Source: JALZAA01 sp046724655 (GTDB taxonomy: Bacteria; Actinomycetota; Acidimicrobiia; IMCC26256; JACDBD01). From it: 9,399 nucleotides of DNA. The translations under genes and the position numbers were made by a program. The stretch lies in contig JBKOWY010000011.1 of NCBI GenBank assembly GCA_046724655.1, positions 1 through 9,399 of the forward strand, read 5' to 3'. Numbering within the stretch: position 1 is the stretch's first letter; each line of letters opens with the position of its first letter. Below are positions 1 to 5,910 of this stretch, piece after piece. The notes under the pieces were generated by a model. The model ran no database searches. It worked only from the letters and a program-made list of their open reading frames with translations, and was not told where the DNA came from.

Positions 1-315
1 GGCGTTCCCGTCAAGGAGCAGCGCGGTAGCCCATCGTCCTGCCCCGGGGATGCGATCGAACACCGAGCGCGCCAGCACCGGCGCGCCGCGGCGACGAGCA
101 AGGTCCAAGGCCGCGGGTGTGATGTCGATGCCGAGGACGACAATTCCTTGCTCGGCGAGCGCGCCGACGTGACGGCCCGGCCCACAGTCCACGTCGAGCA
201 CGGGCGGCACCGCCCGCGCCAGCACCGCGCCATCTTCGACGGTGAGTGGTCCGAGCCACCGATGGCCACGGCCCGGGAGCACGTGGCGGCTCGTAGCGCG
301 CAGGCAAGCGGTCAT
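1..315 (-). CDS. Class I SAM-dependent methyltransferase, N-terminal part (3' end beyond window)
   Basis: Reading right to left from ATG at 315, 105 codons are open to the left edge, so the C-terminus is missing. The protein shows the Rossmann motif I VLDVDCGPGRHV (residues 39-50), then the end of strand beta-2 as LGID (61-64), where the acidic residue should bind the ribose of S-adenosylmethionine. This is the usual layout of cytosolic class I methyltransferases. The first Gly of the common LDVGCGPG motif is Asp here (residue 43), a mild oddity. The ATG overlaps the TGA of the upstream DUF2064 gene by 4 nt (ATGA), and no Shine-Dalgarno is visible, so translation is probably coupled. The substrate cannot be told from this fragment; the context suggests a sugar, lipid or glycosylated metabolite. 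Family sure, function unknown. Confidence 0.82.
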   Translation of the reverse strand, partial: MTACLRATSRHVLPGRGHRWLGPLTVEDGAVLARAVPPVLDVDCGPGRHVGALAEQGIVVLGIDITPAALDLARRRGAPVLARSVFDRIPGAGRWATALLLDGNA

Positions 316-953
316 CGCGTGGCGATCGCGGGACGCCGCGTTCGGAGGTTTCGCAAGATCTTCGCGAACTGGCTGTGCGGCACCTCGCGCGCGACCGCGA
401 CGGCGTCATCCATGTCATCGACGTCGCGCAACTCGGGCAGCGGACGCGTCTGCAAACCCAAGGCGCCGAGGCGAGAGCGTTGTGCTTCGTAGGTGGCCGT
501 CGTGCTCATCGGGACGCCGAGGAACACAGCGGGGTCCGGTGCACGCAGCCCGATGCCCCACCACCCGCCGTCGAAGCACGGTCCGAGGACGGCGTCGGCA
601 GTTCCACCGTGCAGCGTGCGAAGGGAAGCGTGCAGCCAGGCCGGCGTGACCTGCGGCGTGTCCATGCCGATCAGGAGTCCGCCTTCGCCGAGATCGGTGA
701 ACGCGTGCGCGAGGCGCTCGTCGAGTCCGTCACCCCGTTGGGGGAGCACCTCGAAGCCCGCCGGGAGCCACGGCCCGACCCTGCCGTCGAGCGCCAGCAC
801 ACGGCGCCGGGTCGGTGTGGCCGCCACTGCGGTCAGCGTGTCGACGAGCGCCGCCTCCGCGAGCTGGGCCGCCTGCTCGGGGTCGCACGGCGGGCACAAC
901 CGCGTCTTGACCCGGCCCGGCACGGGTGCCTTCGCCAGCACCACGATGGTCAT
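312..953 (-). CDS. DUF2064 / TIGR04282-family glycosyltransferase-like protein
   Basis: This 213-residue cytosolic protein has the GT-A-like hallmarks of the DUF2064 family: AKAPVPGRVKTRL at residues 7-19 (nucleotide-binding P-loop-like turn), GMDTPQ at 96-101 and GPCFDGGWWGIGL at 124-136. The length is normal for the family. It is sometimes named rSAM/selenodomain-associated transferase 1 or arsenosugar biosynthesis glycosyltransferase; no arsenic or radical-SAM gene is visible here, so that name should not be taken as function. The reading frame stays open upstream to about 1460, but that stretch is antisense-free shadow of the GT2 gene in another frame. ATG 953 starts exactly at the family's conserved N-terminus and overlaps the GT2 stop by 4 nt (ATGA). 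It lies between GT2 and the methyltransferase and probably acts in the same pathway, transferring or activating a sugar-like group. Confidence 0.88.
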   Translation of the reverse strand: MTIVVLAKAPVPGRVKTRLCPPCDPEQAAQLAEAALVDTLTAVAATPTRRRVLALDGRVGPWLPAGFEVLPQRGDGLDERLAHAFTDLGEGGLLIGMDTPQVTPAWLHASLRTLHGGTADAVLGPCFDGGWWGIGLRAPDPAVFLGVPMSTTATYEAQRSRLGALGLQTRPLPELRDVDDMDDAVAVAREVPHSQFAKILRNLRTRRPAIATR

Positions 954-1594
954 CGCATTACCCGCGCCATGTCGAAGACCGCACGGGCGGTCCCGCGGAC
1001 CGTGCCGGTGACCTTCGACCGTCCGACCCGGGGTGCGTACGAGACCGGGACCTCGACGATGCGCCAGCCGGCGGCGGCAGCCCGCAGGACCATCTCCAAC
1101 GGCCAGCCGAAGCGCCGGTCGACGAGCCCCAGATCGAGGAGCGCATCGCGGCGGGCGGCACGCATCGGCCCGAGGTCCGACACCCGTACGCCGGCGCGCC
1201 ACCGGACGAGGCGGGCGAGAACGCGGTTGGCCGCCCGCGAGTGCAGTGGCCACGCGCCGGCACCGGTCCCGAATCGCGCGCCGAGGACCAAGTCGGCGGC
1301 GCCTTCCACGACGGACGCGGCCACCCGCGGCAGTTCGCCGGCGTCGAGAGAACCGTCGCAGTCCATGAAGCACACGACGTCGCTCGTCGCGGCACGCAAT
1401 CCGGCCAGACATGCGGCGCCAAACCCCCGCTGAGGCTCCTCGATGACGCGCGCACCGCAACTGCGCGCCACGCCCGCGGAACCATCGGTGGAGCCGTTGT
1501 CGACGACGATGGGCCGGTACCCAGTCTGCATACGCGCGAGCACGATCGGGATCGCGTCAACCTCGTCGAGCACCGGGAGCACGACGTCGGGCAT
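950..1594 (-). CDS. Family 2 glycosyltransferase, DPM1-like, soluble
   Basis: This is a 214-residue GT-A glycosyltransferase. Visible motifs are VVDNGSTDGSA near residues 30-40 (nucleotide-sugar binding), RGFGAACLAGLR at 56-67, the metal-binding DCD at 78-80 within CFMDCDGSLD, FGWPLEMVLRA near 162-172, and a basic tail segment with GRSKVTGTVRG at 191-201. The pattern resembles polyprenyl-phosphate mannosyl/glucosyl synthases (DPM1 class), but there is no C-terminal membrane domain, so it would be cytosolic or peripherally bound. In-frame starts are TTG 1630 and ATG 1594. I prefer 1594 because the conserved strand MPDVVLPVLDE begins there and a TTGTGT-N16-TAACGT promoter-like pair sits 8 nt upstream, consistent with a leaderless mRNA. 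First gene of a minus-strand operon with DUF2064 and the methyltransferase. The exact sugar and acceptor are unknown; a polyprenyl-phosphate acceptor is inference. Confidence 0.85.
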   Translation of the reverse strand: MPDVVLPVLDEVDAIPIVLARMQTGYRPIVVDNGSTDGSAGVARSCGARVIEEPQRGFGAACLAGLRAATSDVVCFMDCDGSLDAGELPRVAASVVEGAADLVLGARFGTGAGAWPLHSRAANRVLARLVRWRAGVRVSDLGPMRAARRDALLDLGLVDRRFGWPLEMVLRAAAAGWRIVEVPVSYAPRVGRSKVTGTVRGTARAVFDMARVMR

Positions 1595-1602
1595 CGACGG
1601 CG

Positions 1603-1608
1603 ACGTTA
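1603..1608 (-). promoter_or_regulatory. Candidate -10 box (TAACGT) for GT2 operon
   Basis: On the minus strand TAACGT lies 8 nt before the ATG at 1594, with TTGTGT 16 nt further upstream at 1625-1630. There is no ribosome binding site before the ATG. This supports ATG 1594 over the upstream TTG at 1630, which would lie within the -35 element. Confidence 0.38.
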
Positions 1609-1696
1609 CCCACGCGCCGTCAGAACACAACGATGTAGGTGCTTACGATCTTCGAAACTCGCGCCGGTAAACGTCTTGCGCGCTCGACATCACCGG

Positions 1697-1702
1697 TATG
1701 TT
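1697..1702 (+). promoter_or_regulatory. Candidate -10 box (TATGTT) for leaderless GT-C operon
   Basis: TATGTT matches the TAnnnT core of sigma-A-type -10 elements and ends 6 nt before the ATG at 1709, so transcription would start at or next to the start codon. The -35-like TTGCGC is at 1676-1681 with a slightly short 15-nt spacer. No Shine-Dalgarno precedes the ATG, which agrees with leaderless translation. Confidence 0.4.
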
Positions 1703-1708
1703 CCGGGC

Positions 1709-3055
1709 ATGGCCGGCGGCGTGACCGACATCGCAACCGCGTCGCGCCCGGCAACCCGCGTGGCCGAATCGCGGCGCGTGTTCACATCTGAGGCGTGCGC
1801 CCTGACGGCGTGGGGAGCGCTTATCGCGTTGGCGTACGTGCTCATCGAGCGGGTTCAGGCGAGGGGAACCGACATCAAGCTCGATGCCGCGCCCCTCGTC
1901 GGCGCATTCGACCTGCGCGTGAGCGCTCGCGTGCTTGGCGCGCTCACCGTGGGGACGATCGCGGCGCTCGCGGCACCGGCGCTGGCGCGCCGAGCTCCCT
2001 GGAACCATCTCCTCCTCGGCGCGGCCGCCGTCGCGGCCGTGTGGGCGATCGCGCTCGCGTTCGTCGACGGGGCGCACGCGTTGACGCGGCCGCTGGAGTA
2101 TCGCCCCGAGTACTTGGCCGATGTGCCGAAGGTCGGCTCGCCGGGCGTGTTCCTCTCCGGGTTCGCCGATCACATCCGCGACTACGGCACGCACGTGCGA
2201 GGTCACCCGCCGGGGATGCTGCTGCTCCTGTGGGGCCTCGACCGCGTCGGGCTCGGCGGGTCGGGGTGGGCGGCCGTGCTGTGCATCGGCGGCGGCGTCG
2301 CCGCCGTCCCGGCGGCGTTGGTGACGGTGCGCGACGTCGCGGGCGAGACCTGGGCCCGCCGGGCGGCACCCTTCGTCGCGCTGGCGCCCGCCGCGATCTG
2401 GATCGCGTCGACGGCCGACGCTTTCTACGCCGGTGTCGGCGGATGGGCCGTCGCCCTGGTCGTCCTCGCGACCGGTGCCCGCCGACCGCGATCCGATGTC
2501 CTCGCGCTCGTCGGTGGCCTGCTGTTCGGGGTGACGGTCTTCTTGTCCTACGGGCTCGTGCTGCTGGCGGTGGTGCCGCTGGTCGTCGCCTGGCGTCGAC
2601 GGCGGTTCCGTCCCCTCGTACTGGCAGGCGCGGGCGCACTCCTCGTCATCCTGGGATTCCGCTTCGCCGGGTTCTCATGGGTGGCGGGGCTACTGGCGAC
2701 CCGCGACCGGTACTTCGCCGGCGTCGGGTCGCGCCGCCCGTACGCCGAATTCCTCGTGAGCAACGCGGCCGCATTCGCGATCGTGCTCGGCCCCGCCTTC
2801 GCCGTCGCGCTCACCCGGTTGCGTGACCGCAGGCTGTGGTTGCTGGTGGGCGGCGGGCTTCTCGCCGTCGGACTCGCGATGATGAGTGGGATGTCGAAGG
2901 GCGAGGTCGAGCGCATCTGGCTGCCGTTTGCGGTGTGGCTCCTTCCTGCCGGCGCCGCCCTGAGCGTGGGCCGCCGGCGCGCTACGAGCGCGTGGCTCGG
3001 GCTCCAGGCCGGAACCGCGATCGTTGTGACGAGCATGGTGAGGATCGCGTGGTGA
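1709..3055 (+). CDS. Polytopic membrane protein, GT-C-type glycosyltransferase-like
   Basis: This is a 448-residue integral membrane protein with roughly nine to eleven hydrophobic helices (for example 31-47, 75-94, 101-119, 185-205, 219-235, 242-256, 263-293, 302-318, 350-369, 376-392 and 404-420). Between the second or third helix and the next is a polar loop (about 121-169) with RPEYLADV and the strongly conserved-looking HVRGHPPG (162-169). A late segment reads SGMSKGEVERIWLPF (393-407). Acidic and HPPG-type loops at the outer face, followed by many helices, are the general style of GT-C enzymes that use polyprenyl-phosphate sugars; I recall similar unnamed membrane proteins in other actinomycetes but cannot assign an EC number. 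The reading frame is open upstream to 926, antisense to GT2, but the ATG at 1709 fits the promoter and the protein start; GTG 1721 is an alternative. First gene of the operon, overlapping the response regulator by 4 nt. Confidence 0.72.
   Translation: MAGGVTDIATASRPATRVAESRRVFTSEACALTAWGALIALAYVLIERVQARGTDIKLDAAPLVGAFDLRVSARVLGALTVGTIAALAAPALARRAPWNHLLLGAAAVAAVWAIALAFVDGAHALTRPLEYRPEYLADVPKVGSPGVFLSGFADHIRDYGTHVRGHPPGMLLLLWGLDRVGLGGSGWAAVLCIGGGVAAVPAALVTVRDVAGETWARRAAPFVALAPAAIWIASTADAFYAGVGGWAVALVVLATGARRPRSDVLALVGGLLFGVTVFLSYGLVLLAVVPLVVAWRRRRFRPLVLAGAGALLVILGFRFAGFSWVAGLLATRDRYFAGVGSRRPYAEFLVSNAAAFAIVLGPAFAVALTRLRDRRLWLLVGGGLLAVGLAMMSGMSKGEVERIWLPFAVWLLPAGAALSVGRRRATSAWLGLQAGTAIVVTSMVRIAW
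3037..3044 (+). promoter_or_regulatory. Ribosome binding site of the response regulator
   Basis: GGTGAGGA lies inside the end of the GT-C gene and its GAGG core is 8 nt before GTG 3052. This decides the start at 3052 (GTGA overlap) over the adjacent in-frame GTG at 3049 and the much longer open frame upstream. Confidence 0.55.
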
Positions 3056-3747
3056 CCGACGCGCCGGCGCGCGTGCTGATCGTCGAGGACGATCCGACCG
3101 TCGCCGAGGTCGTCACCCGCTACCTCGAGCGCGAGGGATTCGCGGTCGAGTCCGTCGCTGACGGCCGCGAGGCGATCGCGCGTGCCGACGCCCGGCTGCC
3201 CGACCTCGTGGTGCTCGACATCATGCTCCCCGGCCTCGACGGGCTCGAGGTGTGCCGGCGCCTGCGGGCGCGCGCGCCGATCCCGGTGGTGATGCTCACC
3301 GCGCGCGGTTCCGAGGAGGATCGCGTCCTCGGCCTCGATCTCGGCGCCGACGATTACGTGTCGAAACCGTTCTCGCCGCGTGAGCTCACGGCGCGGGTGA
3401 AGGCGGTCCTGCGGCGAGCGGGGTCGCCGCTCGAGGAGACCGACCGGACCGGAACGCTCGAGTACGACGGCCTCGCGATCGACCTCGGAGCGCGCGAGGC
3501 GCGCGTGCGGGGGGAGCTCGCGACGCTGACCGCTCGCGAGTTCGAGCTGCTGGCGTTCCTCGCCCGGCGGCCCCGGCAGGTGTTCCGTCGCGACGAGCTA
3601 CTCGACCGCGTGTGGGGCTACACGTACGGCGACACGTCGACCGTGACCGTCCACATTCGGCGCCTGCGCGAGAAGATCGAAGACGACCCCTCGGCGCCCC
3701 GGCGCATCACCACCGTTTGGGGCGTCGGTTACCGGTTCGATACATGA
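3052..3747 (+). CDS. OmpR/PhoB-family response regulator
   Basis: This 231-residue cytosolic transcription factor has a CheY-like receiver (about 7-120) followed by a winged-helix DNA-binding domain (about 133-230). In the receiver the acidic pocket is Glu12-Asp13-Asp14, the phosphoacceptor is Asp56 in VVLDIMLPGLDG, and the switch residues are Thr83 (MLTARG) and Lys105 (SKPFSPREL). The effector domain ends with the typical STVTVHIRRLREKIEDDP and TVWGVGYRF signature of the OmpR class. Length is standard. GTG 3052 overlaps the GT-C stop (GTGA) and has a Shine-Dalgarno. The next gene, the histidine kinase, overlaps by ATGA, so the pair is almost certainly cognate. Likely targets are this operon or the divergent glycosyltransferase operon (inference); no direct-repeat operator was recognised in the divergent spacer. 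Confidence 0.96.
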   Translation: MTDAPARVLIVEDDPTVAEVVTRYLEREGFAVESVADGREAIARADARLPDLVVLDIMLPGLDGLEVCRRLRARAPIPVVMLTARGSEEDRVLGLDLGADDYVSKPFSPRELTARVKAVLRRAGSPLEETDRTGTLEYDGLAIDLGAREARVRGELATLTAREFELLAFLARRPRQVFRRDELLDRVWGYTYGDTSTVTVHIRRLREKIEDDPSAPRRITTVWGVGYRFDT

Positions 3748-4877
3748 ACGAGACGTTCGAGCTCGTCCTCTTGGCCGCGGGGACGGCGGCGGTGGCTGCG
3801 ATCACAGGCGCGCTCGTTTTGCGCGCGCTCCGCGGACGAAGCCTCGGCGCGCAGGCGGCCGCGGTGGCCGTCGCCGCGATGGCGGCCGTTGGCGTCGGCG
3901 CGTGGGCGGGTGCTCGTGCGATGTTCCTGTCCGGACACGACGTCTGGGCGCTCGATGTCATGCTGATCGCGTCCGGAGCGGTCGGCGTCGCCAGCGCGCT
4001 CGTCCTCGGCCGCCGCGTCGGCGCCGCCAGCGAGGCGCTGGTCGCGGTCGCGCGGCGCATCGGTGACGGCCACGCTCCAACCGCCGCGCCCGGTCCTGAC
4101 ACGCCACAAGAGCTCGCCCGCCTGCACCGGGAGCTCGAGCACACGTCGCAGCGGCTCGAGCAGGCGCGGTCGCGCGAGCAGGCGCTCGACGCGTCCAGGC
4201 GCGAGCTCGTCGCCTGGGTGTCGCACGACCTGCGCACTCCGCTCGCCGGCATCCGCGCCATCGTGGAGGCGCTCGAGGACGGCGTCGTCGACGACGCGGA
4301 AACGGTCGGGCGCTACTACGCGACGCTGCGGCGCGAGGCGGACCGGCTCGCCGAGCTGGTCGACGACCTCTTCGAGCTGAGTCGCGCCCAAGCCGGTGTC
4401 CTCGAGCTGCACATGGAGCGCGTGTCGCTCGGCGACCTGGTCTCGGATGCCCTTGCCGGCGCGTCGCCGATCGCCGCCGCCAAGGGCGTGCGCCTGGAAG
4501 GCCGCCTCGATGGCCCGCCGGCCGAGCTCGAGGTGTCGGCGTCAGAGGTGCTGCGGGCGCTGCGCAACATCCTCGAGAATGCGATCCGACACACGCCCAG
4601 CGACGGCACGGTGACGGTCGAGGCGGGCCGCGACGACGCCGGCGCATTCGTGTCGGTCGTCGACACGGGCGGCGGCATTCCCGAGAAGGACCTTCCCCGG
4701 GTGTTCGAGGTCGCGTTTCGAGGCGACACCGCCCGCACCCCGGGCGACGCCGGCGCCGGACTCGGGCTCGCCATCGCCCGCCGCTTCGTCGAGGCCCACC
4801 GCGGCGACATCGCCGTGCGCAACGAGAACGGCGGGTGCCGGTTCACGGTCCGCCTGCCGCTCGGCGGACCCGGGTAA
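3744..4877 (+). CDS. HAMP-containing sensor histidine kinase
   Basis: This 377-residue membrane kinase should phosphorylate the preceding regulator. Three hydrophobic segments (about 6-27, 37-60, 69-89) are joined by very short loops, so there is practically no extracytoplasmic sensor domain. A HAMP-like linker (about 91-141, with RRIGDGH) leads to the HisKA domain with His161 in SHDLRTPL, then HATPase_c with the N box NILENAIRHTP (Asn275/Asn279), G1 DTGGGIP (307-313), an F-box Phe321 and G2 GAGLGLAIARRF (337-348). All catalytic residues are present. The open frame extends upstream to 3612, but ATG 3744 overlaps the regulator stop (ATGA) and begins right before the first membrane helix. The gene ends directly against the GTG of the epimerase. 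The design suggests intramembrane sensing, possibly of membrane stress or of the neighbouring membrane protein (inference). Confidence 0.95.
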   Translation: MNETFELVLLAAGTAAVAAITGALVLRALRGRSLGAQAAAVAVAAMAAVGVGAWAGARAMFLSGHDVWALDVMLIASGAVGVASALVLGRRVGAASEALVAVARRIGDGHAPTAAPGPDTPQELARLHRELEHTSQRLEQARSREQALDASRRELVAWVSHDLRTPLAGIRAIVEALEDGVVDDAETVGRYYATLRREADRLAELVDDLFELSRAQAGVLELHMERVSLGDLVSDALAGASPIAAAKGVRLEGRLDGPPAELEVSASEVLRALRNILENAIRHTPSDGTVTVEAGRDDAGAFVSVVDTGGGIPEKDLPRVFEVAFRGDTARTPGDAGAGLGLAIARRFVEAHRGDIAVRNENGGCRFTVRLPLGGPG

Positions 4878-5909
4878 GTGCGCGTCCTCGTCACCGGCGG
4901 GGCGGGGTTCATCGGGTCGCATGTGGCGGACGCGCTCCTAGCCGCCGGCCACGAAGTGCGCGTGCTCGACGCCGCCGAAGGCGCCGGCACGCGACCCGGT
5001 GAGCTCGAGTACCACCGGGGCGACGTGCGCGACGCCGGCGTGGTGCGCACCGCAACCGCAGGGATGGATGCGGTGTGCCATCAGGCCGCCATGGTCGGTC
5101 TCGGCGTCGACTCCGCCGATACACCTGCCTACGTGAGCCACAACGACACCGGTACCGCCGTGCTGCTGTCGGTGCTGCACGAGCAGCGATTCCGCGGCCG
5201 GTTGGTGCTGGCGAGCAGCATGGTCGTGTACGGCGAGGGCCGGTACCGCTGCCGCCGGCACGGCGTGGTTCGGCCCGGCGGGCGCGACCCAACACGCCTC
5301 GACCTTGACGAGTGGGATCCCGTGTGCGCGACGTGCGGCGGGACGTTGCTTCCGGAGGCCGTTCCCGAGGACGCGCCCGCCGACCCGCAGAACGTGTACG
5401 CCGCCACGAAGTTGCATCAGGAGCACCTGTGCTTCGCCTTCGGGCGAGAGCATCGACTACCCGTCACCGCGTTGCGGTACCACAACGTGTATGGGCCCCG
5501 TATGCCTCGCGACACGCCCTACGCCGGGGTCGCGGCGATCTTCCGCAGTGCGGTCGCCGCCGGCCGGCCGCCGCGCGTCCTGGAGGACGGGATGCAGCGC
5601 CGCGACTTCGTCCACGTCGGCGACATCGCTCGCGCCAACGTCCTCGCACTCGGCGCCGACCCGCCCCCGTCGGGCGCGCTGAATGTCGCCAGCGGGATGC
5701 CGCGCACCGTCCTGGACCTGGCTACCGCGTTGGTGGCAGCGGAGGGCGACGGGTCTCCGCCGCCGGAGGTCGTCGGTGGCTACCGCATCGGCGACGTACG
5801 GCATGTCTTTGCGTCGACGGAGCGAGCACGCGCGCAACTCGGGTTCGCGGCGCAGGTGCAGTTGGAGGACGGCGTGCGTGATCTCACGTCCACGCCAGTC
5901 GGCGCGTGA
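4878..5909 (+). CDS. Extended-SDR NAD-dependent sugar-nucleotide epimerase/dehydratase with zinc-ribbon-like insertion
   Basis: This 343-residue cytosolic enzyme has the NAD(P)-binding GGAGFIGSH (7-15), HQAAMVG (68-74), SSMVVYGEG (113-121, Ser113/114 as the catalytic Ser), and catalytic Tyr174 and Lys178 in VYAATK. RYHNVYGPRMPRDTPY (200-215) and RRDFVHVGDIARA (241-253) form the sugar-nucleotide side. Length and order match UDP-glucose 4-epimerase/dTDP-sugar epimerases. Between the Ser and Tyr motifs, residues 122-160 carry Cys125-x2-His128 and Cys150-x2-Cys153, a small zinc-ribbon-like insertion. As I recall, dTDP-L-rhamnose 4-epimerase-like proteins (WbiB type) have a comparable insert, which makes a deoxysugar nucleotide a possible substrate; this is not proven. 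GTG 4878 follows the kinase stop without a gap. Last gene of the operon; it presumably supplies a donor sugar to the adjacent glycosyltransferases. Confidence 0.9.
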   Translation: MRVLVTGGAGFIGSHVADALLAAGHEVRVLDAAEGAGTRPGELEYHRGDVRDAGVVRTATAGMDAVCHQAAMVGLGVDSADTPAYVSHNDTGTAVLLSVLHEQRFRGRLVLASSMVVYGEGRYRCRRHGVVRPGGRDPTRLDLDEWDPVCATCGGTLLPEAVPEDAPADPQNVYAATKLHQEHLCFAFGREHRLPVTALRYHNVYGPRMPRDTPYAGVAAIFRSAVAAGRPPRVLEDGMQRRDFVHVGDIARANVLALGADPPPSGALNVASGMPRTVLDLATALVAAEGDGSPPPEVVGGYRIGDVRHVFASTERARAQLGFAAQVQLEDGVRDLTSTPVGA

Positions 5910-5910
5910 G

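Larger units (their letters stand above)
1595..1708. promoter_or_regulatory. Divergent intergenic promoter region
   Basis: This 114-bp spacer separates the minus-strand GT2 operon from the plus-strand GT-C/two-component operon and is visibly less GC-rich than its flanks. On the minus strand, TTGTGT (1625-1630) and TAACGT (1603-1608) are separated by 16 nt, with the GT2 ATG 8 nt beyond. On the plus strand, TTGCGC (1676-1681) and TATGTT (1697-1702) are 15 nt apart, and the GT-C ATG follows 6 nt later. Both arrangements fit leaderless actinobacterial transcripts. A second plus-strand -10-like TACGAT lies at 1644-1649. I see no convincing operator palindrome. The -35 matches are weak, so this rests mainly on position. 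Confidence 0.45.

Noticed and set aside
312..953. Arsenosugar biosynthesis role implied by the TIGR04282 family name
   Set aside because: No radical SAM ArsS, ArsM or arsenic-resistance gene is visible; the name reflects the family's annotation history, not this context.
312..1460. Long 382-residue minus-strand frame suggesting a larger fusion protein
   Set aside because: Only the part from ATG 953 shows DUF2064 motifs. The upstream part is Arg-rich shadow of the GT2 gene, which has its own intact frame and motifs.
926..1708. Plus-strand open frame that would extend the GT-C protein by about 260 residues
   Set aside because: It is antisense to the GT2 gene, with low-quality composition and no membrane or domain pattern; the promoter-like boxes and protein start fit ATG 1709.
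1795..2826. 343-residue plus-strand ORF inside the GT-C gene
   Set aside because: It is an Arg-rich alternate-frame shadow with no recognisable motif; the other frame gives a regular multi-helix membrane protein.
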